A DNA stretch of 64,000 bases from Chitinophaga flava (GCF_003308995.1 NZ_QFFJ01000001.1:1364001-1428000), one strand, 5' to 3'; shown: positions 7,607 to 16,444, counted from the first letter of the stretch. Notes: generated by a model from the sequence alone, not told the origin. Translations and numbers: made by a program.

Positions 7607-9055
7607 TTAACGCTTGTGGGCTACTTCGTTTTCCCGTAGCTGCAGGAGCTGGTCTATCAGGGGTTTACCCGTTTTGGTCATCGGGATGGTATCCACAAAA
7701 TAAATCTCATCAGGAATATGCAACGAAGACAGTACCGATTGTACTCTTGCCCTCACTTCCTCCCGGCTCAGCTGCGCTTCATCTTTCAGTACAATAAAAC
7801 ACAATGATTTGTCCTGCTCTCCTGATTTCACCAGCGAGATGCTTACACAGTGCCTGACGCCGGAACTCCCTTCCATACAGCGATCTACGTCTTCCAGATA
7901 AATTTTTGTACCGCCGCGGATGATCATATTCTTTTTTCTGCCGGTAATAAACAGATAACCATCTTTATCAAGATGACCGATATCACCGGTTAAAAAATCA
8001 CCATGGATGTTATAACAAGTACGCTCATCTCTGAAATATCCGTTGCTGATTACACTGGCACCTTTGATCACAATCTCTCCGGTTTCTCCGACAGGCAGGT
8101 AGTCGTTGCCATTGTCTGCACCTACGATACAGATGGTCACACCGGCAGGCTTGCCCGCAGATCTGGCCCTGATACCATCCAGCGGAGAGATGGTAGCAAA
8201 ACAGGTCACCTCTCCCAGACCATAACAGGGGATTATAGGATGACCGAATCTCACGCTATAGGCTAAACGAACATTTTCACCCAGCGGCGCACCGCCGGAA
8301 ATAACGAATCGCAGGGAAGATGTTTGTGAAGTATCAAACAGGCTGGTAATAGCCTGAAAGATCACCGGTACCGCACTGAAAGTGTGTACCCGGTACCGGA
8401 TCAATTCCTGTTGTATGCCGGCGCAAACAGCAGCACTGAATGTCGGGCAGACAATACAGGTGCCGCCTTCACGGAGCACCGGTATCAGGTCGCTGATCAG
8501 CGTAAATGTATGAAACATGGGTAGCAGACTCGCAGAAACAGATTGCGGATTGTATCCGAACGCCAGTATAGCTTCCGTGGTATTTTTCGTGATGTTTCCC
8601 GGAGAAAGCAGTACCCCTTTGGGATTGCCGGTGGTACCGGAAGTATAGATCAGCAGACTGCCGTTCACCTCATACCGGCGCACCTGCGGAGATACCTTGC
8701 CAGAGCAGTGCCGCTCAGCATCCGCGGAGATCACATTAATATTTGTCGTGGGCAATAACTCCCGCATATCTGTGATGATCAGTGCTGGTTCTGCATGAAC
8801 GATTACTCTCCGCAGTTGCTCCGTTGTATATTCGGGGTTGACCGGATTGATAACATAGGGCAAATGCAAACCAGCGAGTACGTACAGTGCCTGATGCAGT
8901 CTTTCCCTGCAATGCACCATCACCACACCACCCTTCCGCACTCCCAGGCCAGCAAACATAGTTGCGAGACCCTCTGCCGCATTAAACAGCATCTGGTAAG
9001 TGACAGCGGTTCCGCTGCTGACATCTATCAATGCGTTTTTATTCAATCCATTCAT
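7607..9055 (-). CDS. AMP-dependent acyl-activating ligase (candidate carrier-loading enzyme)
   Basis: A 482-residue ANL-superfamily adenylating enzyme. The phosphate-binding loop YTSGTTGNPKG is at 137-147; the adenine-binding and hinge regions appear as PCYGLGE, TGDIGHLDKDGYLFITGRKK and the C-terminal lysine motif TKTGKP near residue 460. It activates a carboxylate as acyl-AMP and passes it to CoA or a carrier thiol. It has no fused carrier domain, while a free carrier protein is encoded two genes further on. Discrete ligases that load hydrazinoacetate-derived acids on a carrier protein are known from triacsin-type pathways, so the same task is the leading guess. It is 5 bases downstream of the flavoenzyme gene. 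Confidence 0.88.
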   Translation of the reverse strand: MNGLNKNALIDVSSGTAVTYQMLFNAAEGLATMFAGLGVRKGGVVMVHCRERLHQALYVLAGLHLPYVINPVNPEYTTEQLRRVIVHAEPALIITDMRELLPTTNINVISADAERHCSGKVSPQVRRYEVNGSLLIYTSGTTGNPKGVLLSPGNITKNTTEAILAFGYNPQSVSASLLPMFHTFTLISDLIPVLREGGTCIVCPTFSAAVCAGIQQELIRYRVHTFSAVPVIFQAITSLFDTSQTSSLRFVISGGAPLGENVRLAYSVRFGHPIIPCYGLGEVTCFATISPLDGIRARSAGKPAGVTICIVGADNGNDYLPVGETGEIVIKGASVISNGYFRDERTCYNIHGDFLTGDIGHLDKDGYLFITGRKKNMIIRGGTKIYLEDVDRCMEGSSGVRHCVSISLVKSGEQDKSLCFIVLKDEAQLSREEVRARVQSVLSSLHIPDEIYFVDTIPMTKTGKPLIDQLLQLRENEVAHKR

Positions 9056-9060
9056 CTTTA

Positions 9061-10125
9061 TTATCGGTTTTTGATTGTTTGTATGGCTTCATATGCAATG
9101 GCTGGTGACAGCCGGAATCCTGATCCGGAGCCGCCGCCGGCGAAAAGGTGTGTACCTTCTTCATTCAGTTTAAATACTCCCGGATGCCCGCAAACCGGAT
9201 AGGCATCACAGAATACACGTCCGTCTGACAGGAAAGGCAACAACTCCGGAACGTATTTGCCAAGTATACGTTGTGCCGTGGCTCTATCATCTGCACTGAT
9301 CTTCAACTCTCCGGTCACCGGCCTGCAATCCCATTCTGTACTGGTGATACTGAAGAGCCACTGCCCTGCTTCCGGTTGAGGCAACAGGAAAGCGCCTTCA
9401 TTCACCATATAGATCAGCGTATCGTCCGGAGCCGGCGGCAGCCGCAGCTCAAAGGCTACCACTTTTTTGATCCGTACCGCTGCATGTATATCTTCATTGA
9501 TCCATGGCGCCTGCAATATCCAGGGCCCCACAGCCGTAATCACATACCGGGCCTGTACACTCTTGTTACTGTAAAACACTTCGTTACCTGCCGGACCAGC
9601 CATGATATTGGTCACCTCCGTTTGGTGGTTCACAAAAACACTGGTATTCTGCATAGCCTGCCCCATCAGTTTACTGATGGTGGTTTTATCGACGGCTCGT
9701 TGAGCACGGACACCTTTACGCTGCCATTGATAAGCCTTTCTGAACCGGAAGCCGGAAACGTACATCTCCTCCTCAACAGGGACACCACCTTCACTTTCTG
9801 CCAGCTGTGCCAGTTGGGTGTCAGTATCTCCTATAGCAAAAGCCGGCAGTCCTGCTATAGGCAGGTCCGGTATCCCAGCCTGCGCTGCTGCGATCAATGC
9901 CCTGCTTTCGCTGGAAAGACGTTTATGCGTTGGCGTTGCATTATTCGGAAAATCCAGGTCCGCGGAATAATACGAAGCACCACTGCCCAAATTCTTGCGG
10001 TCCAGCAACAACACGTTCCAGTCCGGACATTCCCTGGCAGCGAAATAACTTAGCCAGGCGCCTGCATATCCGCCACCCACTATCACCAGGTCGTACAGGA
10101 TGCTATCATCTATTCCTTCCACCAT
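9061..10125 (-). CDS. DAO-family FAD oxidoreductase (candidate hydrazinoacetate-releasing enzyme)
   Basis: A 354-residue D-amino-acid-oxidase/glycine-oxidase-like flavoprotein. The N-terminal Rossmann FAD motif is VIVGGGYAGAWLS (about 14-26) and the C-terminal flavin-binding loop is LFAGGGSGSGFRLSPA near 325-340. The family oxidises C-N bonds of amines and amino acids. In the s56-p1 pathway a related FAD enzyme cleaves N6-(carboxymethylamino)lysine to hydrazinoacetic acid and 2-aminoadipate semialdehyde. The gene overlaps the end of the synthetase/cupin gene by 16 bases and lies in the same three-gene order, which supports that role here. The specific substrate is inferred from context, not from active-site residues. 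Confidence 0.85.
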   Translation of the reverse strand: MVEGIDDSILYDLVIVGGGYAGAWLSYFAARECPDWNVLLLDRKNLGSGASYYSADLDFPNNATPTHKRLSSESRALIAAAQAGIPDLPIAGLPAFAIGDTDTQLAQLAESEGGVPVEEEMYVSGFRFRKAYQWQRKGVRAQRAVDKTTISKLMGQAMQNTSVFVNHQTEVTNIMAGPAGNEVFYSNKSVQARYVITAVGPWILQAPWINEDIHAAVRIKKVVAFELRLPPAPDDTLIYMVNEGAFLLPQPEAGQWLFSITSTEWDCRPVTGELKISADDRATAQRILGKYVPELLPFLSDGRVFCDAYPVCGHPGVFKLNEEGTHLFAGGGSGSGFRLSPAIAYEAIQTIKNR

Positions 10126-12077
10126 ACAGAAAATATTATCAGTTGGTCCTCACCGGTGTTGGTTACCTGGTGCGACTGATTCGATTCGAAGTAGAGCACA
10201 TCTCCTGATGACACCGGCACTACTTCAGTACCATTGTAAATCACCTCTCCCTTTCCCTGTGAAACAAACCAGCACTCCCTTACTTCGTGTATGTCTAAAG
10301 GTGATTGCTGACCAGGATATACTTCGAAACGAGACGCTTTAAATGGCGCAATACGTTCATCGTTATTGATCAGATTCACTTCCCTTACTTCCATGATACC
10401 TGCTTCGACCTCGGGTTCCATAAAATCGAGCAGGATCTTAGATGATGTCTGAGACTGGGTTGTAGCCTGTGTTAAAGTGGCAGGCAGACAAGGCAGCAGG
10501 TCTTCATACGTCAGCACTTCAAAGAAGCGGGGCAAGGACGCATTCTTCACAACAGGCTCGATCGCCAAAAATCCCTCCAGTGAAGGTGCCCCGGCAGCAG
10601 ACAAAGCTGTCCACAGCGCCTGGCTCATCTTCGGCATCACCGGATAAGCCAGTAGTGCAATACTTTTCAAAGCCCAGTAAGGCTGCTGCTTCCAGATGTT
10701 TTTATCAGTAAGGCGTTTCACCCAGCTATCAAATACAGTGAGGCTTTCAGCCAGTTGCTGCCGGGGAGGTTCCAGATAAGCGGATTGTGTTTCCAGCGCT
10801 GCCTCCAGCGCACGCAACAAACTATCCGATATAGGCTGCACTTCCGCTGGCTCCAGATAATGCCAGCATTTTTCTATCTGGTTGTTCAGGCGTTCAACCA
10901 GAAAATGATTATTGAGCGATATAAAATCCTGCACAAAAAAATCCTTCTCTTCAAACTCCGGATTGTTCTTTGTGAGATAGTATCTGACAGCATCTACAGA
11001 TGCTTTGGTTTTATTAACAATATCTGCGGCCCATATGGCATGCAACCTGCTGGTAGAGAATTTCGAACCTTCCAATCTGTAAAAATGATTGGTCAGGAAA
11101 TAATCGAAAGGCTTCAGTTCATCTGTAGCCAGACAACTCCCCAGCACGCCTGCAAACCAGGGAATAGTGCTGTCAATGCCAAAGCTGGCGATAGTGATCA
11201 CATCCGAATCTTTGCTGAACGGATGCTGCCCTCCAGGATACAGCCCGCCGCAAACCCTTGACAGGGAAAGTAAACCGCTATAGGGGAAAACGACATTGTA
11301 GTTTTCTCCACGCCATATATCATCCTGCCATTTCACGCCCCACTTACCAGGATTAGTCAGCCTCACTTCATTGTTATAATGTGTCAGGTAACGCTGCACG
11401 ATCTCCAGATTAATATCCGGTACGCCCATCTTTTGTATATGTGCAATCAGCGCTTCGGGTTGTGTTATCTTCAGAAAAAAAGAATCTACGGTCACTTCTT
11501 CCAGGTCTGTTTCTCCGGTAACAGCAGCAGGTTCCAGTACATCTTCCGGATTAAACTGCATCCCACAGGCTTCACACAGATAGCTACCGGCATCGCTGTG
11601 GCAATGCGGGCATTTGCCTTTCAGCCAGGTGCCCACGATATATTTATCAGCAGAAGGGCTGTATAATACTTTTTCAGTTCTCTTCACCACAGCACCTGCA
11701 GCAGTAATTTTCTCCAGGGTATCCCGGTAGGTATCGTCAACGGTAGTACGAAAAGTTTCTTCCAACGGATTAAAATAGTGGCTGCACTCCACCATCATGG
11801 CGGAGAGATCTTTTACGATCAGCTCATGAAAATCGTTGCACACCGTTTTCACCGGCAGGTGAGTCCGGAAAGATTTCATCAGGGTATACGATTCATACAC
11901 ATCCGATGCAGACATCACTTCAGCCTGATGGCCATTTCTGCGGTATAGCCTTGCCAGTATGTCCATTTTAAGAAACGGACCACCCATATGTCCGAGGTGT
12001 AATCTGCCATTGGGTGTAGGCATTGCAGGGATCAGTAAATATTTTCTCCTTACCTGTGGAGATCCAAATATGCGCAT
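10110..12077 (-). CDS. Hydrazine synthetase: MetRS-like domain fused to C-terminal cupin
   Basis: From the ATG at 12075-12077 (chosen because it leaves 11 residues before the conserved core, like true MetRS, and avoids overlap; upstream ATGs at 12125 and 12143 also exist) the protein has 655 residues. Residues 1 to about 545 are a class I methionyl-tRNA-synthetase-like module: HLGH at 27-30, zinc knuckle CPHC/CEAC at 156-171 and a KMSKS-equivalent KFSTS at 339-343. Residues about 570-655 are a cupin with candidate metal ligands H597, E601 and H636. This didomain matches the known hydrazine synthetases, in which the synthetase half activates glycine and esterifies an N-hydroxylysine, and the zinc cupin drives rearrangement to an N-N bond. 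It should not be taken for housekeeping metG. Here the cupin is C-terminal. Confidence 0.9.
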   Translation of the reverse strand: MRIFGSPQVRRKYLLIPAMPTPNGRLHLGHMGGPFLKMDILARLYRRNGHQAEVMSASDVYESYTLMKSFRTHLPVKTVCNDFHELIVKDLSAMMVECSHYFNPLEETFRTTVDDTYRDTLEKITAAGAVVKRTEKVLYSPSADKYIVGTWLKGKCPHCHSDAGSYLCEACGMQFNPEDVLEPAAVTGETDLEEVTVDSFFLKITQPEALIAHIQKMGVPDINLEIVQRYLTHYNNEVRLTNPGKWGVKWQDDIWRGENYNVVFPYSGLLSLSRVCGGLYPGGQHPFSKDSDVITIASFGIDSTIPWFAGVLGSCLATDELKPFDYFLTNHFYRLEGSKFSTSRLHAIWAADIVNKTKASVDAVRYYLTKNNPEFEEKDFFVQDFISLNNHFLVERLNNQIEKCWHYLEPAEVQPISDSLLRALEAALETQSAYLEPPRQQLAESLTVFDSWVKRLTDKNIWKQQPYWALKSIALLAYPVMPKMSQALWTALSAAGAPSLEGFLAIEPVVKNASLPRFFEVLTYEDLLPCLPATLTQATTQSQTSSKILLDFMEPEVEAGIMEVREVNLINNDERIAPFKASRFEVYPGQQSPLDIHEVRECWFVSQGKGEVIYNGTEVVPVSSGDVLYFESNQSHQVTNTGEDQLIIFSVWWKE

Positions 12078-12111
12078 GAAACAAAATATTTTATCTGGTT
12101 CAATAGGGTAT

Positions 12112-13389
12112 TCAGCAGTATTCATTGCTGGCCGGCCATGCAAACACAGAGCTCTCTTTCTTCAGTAGATACCGCTCTGTATTGAGCAGTGAGTTAACAA
12201 TCTTGGCAGACCTCCAGGCATTCAGGCTCAGATTGGGATTGGGCACACCCCATATCCTTTTGTTACCGTTCTGAATAAATATTTTATGCCCCGCCGGGCC
12301 ATCCCAGCGGATAGAGAAATCTTCGTTCATGGACACTATCTGATCACCATTCCTGAATTCACCCTGTATGTTTTTCATGAACGCCGGTATCTTATGTTGA
12401 TAACCTGTAGCCAGAATAATAATATCAGCATCCAGCACGGTGACATCCTTTTGCATAGACACACAGGTAATCCGCCGGGAAGAGCCGTTCACCGCCACTT
12501 CCTTCACTTCCATACCCGGGCTCAGATGACACATGCGCGGCCTGTTCTCTATCACCTCCATCTCATACAGCTTATTATAAATGTTTTGCAGGGTATCCTG
12601 ACTGATGCCGTCTGAGGTGAGTTTCTGATAGTCCAGTAACTTATCTTTTATATTCAGCGGCAGCTTAAAAAAGAACTCGCTGTACGCCGGCGTATACAAT
12701 TCATTGGTGAAAGAAGTATCATCGATAGGCAGATAATTATATCTGCGCGTGATCCAGTTAATAGACAAAGGCCCGTCTCCACTGCTTTCATTCAGCAGGT
12801 TATTGACGATCTCAGCACCGCTTTGACCACCACCGATAACGGCTACACGCTTATTAGCTACAATATCTTTACGCTGCAGATATTCAGAAGAATGAAACAC
12901 TTCATTGCTGAGATGTGTTTTCATAAAATCAGGGATATAGGGTACCAGCCCAACTCCCACCACCAGGTGCTTTGCGGCAAACATACCACTGGTAGAATTC
13001 AGCAAAAATCTATCTTGTAAAAATGTTACATCTACCACATCACAGCCGAAACGCAGGTTAGCCATTTTACTGATGGCCCAGTTGTAGTACTGGTTAAACT
13101 CCTTCCTCTTAATAGAAGGAAATCTTGTCATGGAATGCCTGTACAGACGTCCTTCTTCTTTCAGAAAATTCAGAAAAGAAAAAGGGTTGGTGGGGTCTAC
13201 CAGGGTAACCAGATCTTTCAGGAAAGAAACCTGTAGTCCCGCTTCAGGCATCAGCATTCCATTGTGCCACGCGAAAGAAAACTTTTTATCAAGGAATAAA
13301 GAGCTGATCTCATTCTGTGGATACAATAAGGCAGACAAACTAAGATTTGATGGGCCAATACCCACGCCTAATACGTCATACACAAGCAT
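12112..13389 (-). CDS. L-lysine/L-ornithine N-hydroxylating monooxygenase
   Basis: A 425-residue flavin- and NADPH-dependent N-monooxygenase of the SidA/IucD/PvdA family. Landmarks: FAD motif GVGIGPSN (8-14), substrate/FAD region MPEAGLQVSFLKDLVTLVDP (47-66), NADPH motif VIGGGQSGAEI (184-194) and the ATGY signature before HKIPAFM in the last third. It hydroxylates the side-chain amine of lysine or ornithine. It is the promoter-proximal gene of the operon, and the next gene is the synthetase/cupin fusion that in known pathways consumes N6-hydroxylysine; there are no siderophore synthetases (IucA/IucC or NRPS) nearby, which argues against hydroxamate siderophore assembly. Lysine is therefore the favoured substrate, although ornithine cannot be excluded from sequence alone. 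Confidence 0.92.
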   Translation of the reverse strand: MLVYDVLGVGIGPSNLSLSALLYPQNEISSLFLDKKFSFAWHNGMLMPEAGLQVSFLKDLVTLVDPTNPFSFLNFLKEEGRLYRHSMTRFPSIKRKEFNQYYNWAISKMANLRFGCDVVDVTFLQDRFLLNSTSGMFAAKHLVVGVGLVPYIPDFMKTHLSNEVFHSSEYLQRKDIVANKRVAVIGGGQSGAEIVNNLLNESSGDGPLSINWITRRYNYLPIDDTSFTNELYTPAYSEFFFKLPLNIKDKLLDYQKLTSDGISQDTLQNIYNKLYEMEVIENRPRMCHLSPGMEVKEVAVNGSSRRITCVSMQKDVTVLDADIIILATGYQHKIPAFMKNIQGEFRNGDQIVSMNEDFSIRWDGPAGHKIFIQNGNKRIWGVPNPNLSLNAWRSAKIVNSLLNTERYLLKKESSVFAWPASNEYC

Positions 13390-13700
13390 AGGAAATTATT
13401 TTTACAGGTCAACATCTTCAGGGAACAAAATGTCTGACGCTTTGCAAATAAAAAATTGTAGGTTCTATGTTAACTGGGGGTCAATTACCTGATTCTAGCA
13501 TATTTCTCTCCAATAGATTTAATACTGATTTTGGGAATAAACACTGCCAGGCATCTTCAAACATGTTGTCTCCAGCAGTATTCCTATTTATTGTTGGCAA
13601 AACTAACCTGTTATATACATGTTATCAATCACCTGTTTATCAGATGTGAGATAAAGTTATTGTGACTGTCTGCAGCATATTTGCGGTGAGCCACCAGCCC

Positions 13701-13746
13701 CCGTTTCCACGCAGTATTACTGCGGCGAAAAGCGCTGCTGAAACGG
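13701..13746. repeat. Inverted repeat with internal hairpin
   Basis: CCGTTTC at 13701-13707 is complementary to GAAACGG at 13740-13746. Inside, CGCAG (13710-13714) pairs with CTGCG (13720-13724) around a five-base loop. It is a compact GC-rich island in otherwise AT-rich intergenic DNA. No T-tract follows, so it does not look like a terminator; an operator, a structured leader or a small RNA are possible. Confidence 0.45.
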
Positions 13747-14107
13747 TTTTCAAGAAACAAAAAACAGTCTCTGTGCCATCATACGAGCAGCACACAAACT
13801 GTTAATTTATTAAATCATAACAGATTATAATTGTAGCAGAACTATGAATCGTGATTATATCATCTATATAATTTTTACGGGAAAAATCCGGTAAGATTTA
13901 TAGCATAGTTTATTGGTTTTCCGGTATCAACTTTACAAATAGCAGCAATAATGGAATCAGGACATTATAATAAGGAAAGCTACAACGAATGACTGCAACC
14001 GGAATTATAACAGGAAAGAAACAGCCTGTATCTTCAAGCTGAGTATCGTTTTCAATTTTTACCGTACCATCCATAAAAACCACCGTAACACGACGGATAT
14101 CCGCTGC

Positions 14108-14115
14108 TATCTTTG
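14108..14115 (+). promoter_or_regulatory. Bacteroidota -7 promoter element
   Basis: TATCTTTG is an exact match to TAnnTTTG, 31 bases before the start codon of the SnoaL-like gene. No TTG is found 19-23 bases upstream, so the -33 half is weak or replaced by an activator. Confidence 0.5.
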
Positions 14116-14146
14116 GGTCAGTAAATCAGTATAAACTATTGATATC

Positions 14147-14560
14147 ATGGAACAAAGACACCCATTACCCCCGTTCACTGCAGCAACAGCACAACAAAAG
14201 GTACAGATGGCAGAAGACGCCTGGAATACCCAGGACCCGGTGAAAGTATCATTGGCCTATACCATAGACAGCGAATGGCGCAACCGCTCCTCCTTTATTA
14301 ATGGCCGCGAAGAGATCGTACAATTCCTGACCGCCAAATGGGAAAAGGAACATGCCTATAAACTAAAAAAGGAGCTGTGGGCTTTTACAGACAACCGTAT
14401 CGCCGTTCGTTTTGAATATGAGTACCATGACGATCATGGGCAATGGTTCCGGGCTTATGGCAATGAAAACTGGGAATTTGATGAAAACGGCTATATGCAA
14501 AAACGATATGCCAGCATCAACGATGTGCCCATACAGGAATCGGAGCGCAGGATATTGTAA
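14147..14560 (+). CDS. SnoaL/NTF2-like protein (DUF1348 type)
   Basis: A 137-residue cytoplasmic protein with the small cone-shaped alpha+beta fold of the NTF2/SnoaL superfamily, recognised from AEDAWNTQDPVKVSLAYT, then a strand with WRNRSSFINGREEIVQFL and the closing EYHDDHGQWFRAYGNENWEF. It looks closest to DUF1348. These proteins are often encoded beside AraC regulators and small redox genes; a catalytic role is not established. An AraC gene follows 11 bases later, possibly co-transcribed from the -7 element at 14108. It is divergent from the hydrazine-type operon, with no evidence that it belongs to it. Confidence 0.75.
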   Translation: MEQRHPLPPFTAATAQQKVQMAEDAWNTQDPVKVSLAYTIDSEWRNRSSFINGREEIVQFLTAKWEKEHAYKLKKELWAFTDNRIAVRFEYEYHDDHGQWFRAYGNENWEFDENGYMQKRYASINDVPIQESERRIL

Positions 14561-14652
14561 AAGATATTGTAATGGGCCGTGCTAAAACCGGCCCATTACA
14601 ATATACTGTATCTTTACCGCAGGATGCCCGCCAATCCGGGCATTCATATATA

Positions 14653-15522
14653 ATGAAAAAGGAGTTTCCGGTTTACGATATATGCAAATTTTCTTATTCT
14701 CAGGAAGAAGACGTCATTGTAAAACGATTTGCGCCCTACCTCCAGGCCATGCGGAAGCTGCATTTCCCACACCGGCATGATTTCTACCATATTGTTTTTT
14801 TCACCAAAGGTGGCGGTACCCATTCGATCGATTTCGAGCAATTTACGATACGCCCTTATCATGTTTATTTCATGGCCCCCAGTCAGGTCCATGGCTGGAA
14901 TTTTGAAGGAGAAACAGATGGTTATGTCATTAATTTTTCGGCTTCTTTTTTTAAATCCTTTCTATTAGATAGCCAGTATCTCGAACAGTTCCCATTTTTC
15001 AGCGGTAATGCCGCTCTTTCAGCAATAGATATCCCCGACCACTACCGCCAGCAGGCCATTGATATACTGGAAAAGGCCGTTAACGAGGCAGAGGACACAG
15101 GTAAATACCGTACAGATACGCTGCGGGTGCTGTTACTAACGTTTTTTCTGCTGATGGCTAAAGCCACTCATCAGGATGACACGGTGAAAGCGGCCACCCA
15201 TCATAATTATACTGTGCTGCGTAATTTCGAAAAGCTGATAGAAAAAGAATATCTCCAACAGCGACTGCCCAAATATTATGCTGAAATACTATGTATCACC
15301 CCTGGCCATCTTAATAATATTTGCCAGGAGCTGTTAGGCACATCCGCCGGAGATATGATCAGGAACAGGATTGTGCTGGAAGCAAAGCGCATGTTGATCC
15401 ACCTGGATATGACCGTAACGGAGATTGCCTACAGCCTGAATTTTAAAGACAATTCCTATTTCTGTAAGTTTTTTAAGAATCAGACAGGACTCTCCCCCGA
15501 AAGCTTCAGGAAGAATATATAG
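14653..15522 (+). CDS. AraC family transcriptional regulator
   Basis: The frame opens at 14572, but the ATG at 14653 (MKKEFPVYDICKF) starts where homology to the family would begin, giving 289 residues. An N-terminal cupin-like sensor contains HRHDFYHIVFFTKGGGTHSI (residues about 39-58) and APSQVHGW; the C-terminal double helix-turn-helix contains VTEIAYSLNFKDNSYFCKFF, the typical second AraC HTH, ending GLSPESFRKN. It would sense a small molecule through the cupin and control nearby genes. Candidate targets are the SnoaL-like gene upstream or the divergent biosynthetic operon; nothing in the sequence decides between them. Confidence 0.88.
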   Translation: MKKEFPVYDICKFSYSQEEDVIVKRFAPYLQAMRKLHFPHRHDFYHIVFFTKGGGTHSIDFEQFTIRPYHVYFMAPSQVHGWNFEGETDGYVINFSASFFKSFLLDSQYLEQFPFFSGNAALSAIDIPDHYRQQAIDILEKAVNEAEDTGKYRTDTLRVLLLTFFLLMAKATHQDDTVKAATHHNYTVLRNFEKLIEKEYLQQRLPKYYAEILCITPGHLNNICQELLGTSAGDMIRNRIVLEAKRMLIHLDMTVTEIAYSLNFKDNSYFCKFFKNQTGLSPESFRKNI

Positions 15523-15676
15523 GTTTTACCTTGCAGAAACGGGAATACCGGCCACCTGGCAACCCGTGCAGGTTGCCGGTAACCGGTAAGAAATAGTATT
15601 GCCGGAAAAGTTGATCGACTGTTTCATCATTCCCCTGGTTAGAGAATAATTAGCAACACTATTATAAGTTGAAATA

Positions 15677-16444
15677 TTATAATGCCGGATTATTGGAATA
15701 GTCCGTCCATAGCTGATCTACAGATTTACCGGTGAGCTGGTTCCAGGTATTGGCCGTATAGGTTTTGTTTCGTAACGCGGTGTTAAGGTCATCTGCAATA
15801 GTGCTGCGTACATGGTTTTCGAGCCATACGAGGAAACGGGCAGTAACACGATAGGCATCTGTGTATTTTTGAGAAGACGACCAGTTGGGCAGCGACCATC
15901 CTGCAGGGCCGTTGTTGACACCATATTTATAACGGGCATAATCGGCAATACCTTCTGTCAGCCATCCTGGCGTTCCGCCCGTATATGCCTGAACGATATG
16001 CATTACCTCATGGGTTACCACATCTATATCTTCCGGATGGCTGCGAAACCAGGCCGGGCTGTAAACGCTCTGGTCACCGGAGGTGTAAGCCACCCCATTG
16101 TAATTGGGATCAATGAGGAAAGTTACTTTTTTTGTCGCGCCAGGATAAAATCGATTTAGCATTTTTGGATAAACAGTAAAGAAGGTGTTTACCAATCTTT
16201 GACGCACGGCATCGTCAAAGGTAGCATCGTTGTTGGTGAAGGTAAGCGTATAGCCGTTGCTGGTATAGATAACAGTACCTACAGGTGTGGTGGCAGCAGC
16301 GCTTACACTGGTTTGTTTTCCTCCGGGCATATTAGCCGGATTGTTTTGCGGATCAGGAGATACGAGGGCGGATTTGCTGCAGGAACAGAATAACAGCGTA
16401 CATGCAACAATGGGAATGATGCAATCCTTCAATGGATATTTCAT
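15677..16444 (-). CDS. Secreted lipoprotein zinc metalloprotease, basic secretory protein (BSP) family
   Basis: A 255-residue exported protein. The N-terminus has a lipoprotein signal with a Cys pair at 20-22 (LLFCSCSKS). The catalytic motif HEVMH is at 145-149, with glutamate E164 in WLTEGIADYARY as the likely third zinc-region residue; the preceding FTNNDATFDDAVRQRLVNTF and the segment SPAWFRSHPEDIDVVTH fit the plant-like basic secretory protein peptidases, which are common in Bacteroidota. It would act at the cell surface on protein substrates that cannot be read from sequence. It is a single gene on the minus strand with about 200 bases separating it from the HxlR gene. Confidence 0.85.
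   Translation of the reverse strand: MKYPLKDCIIPIVACTLLFCSCSKSALVSPDPQNNPANMPGGKQTSVSAAATTPVGTVIYTSNGYTLTFTNNDATFDDAVRQRLVNTFFTVYPKMLNRFYPGATKKVTFLIDPNYNGVAYTSGDQSVYSPAWFRSHPEDIDVVTHEVMHIVQAYTGGTPGWLTEGIADYARYKYGVNNGPAGWSLPNWSSSQKYTDAYRVTARFLVWLENHVRSTIADDLNTALRNKTYTANTWNQLTGKSVDQLWTDYSNNPAL

Larger units (their letters stand above)
13390..14146. other. Divergent intergenic region upstream of the hydrazine-type operon
   Basis: About 760 bases with no convincing coding frame on either strand. The AT-rich part next to 13390 should contain the operon promoter, but I see no clean TTG-N20-TAnnTTTG pair on the minus strand; the closest -7-like string is TTTATTTG, read leftward near 13450. A GC-rich structured segment lies at 13701-13746. 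The right-hand end carries a good -7 element for the SnoaL-like gene. Confidence 0.6.

Noticed and set aside
10110..12143. Housekeeping methionyl-tRNA synthetase gene
   Set aside because: Fused cupin, altered KMSKS and its place between an N-hydroxylase and a DAO flavoenzyme fit a hydrazine synthetase instead.
12112..13389. Hydroxamate siderophore locus
   Set aside because: Only the N-hydroxylase would fit; there is no siderophore synthetase, siderophore receptor or iron regulator next to it.
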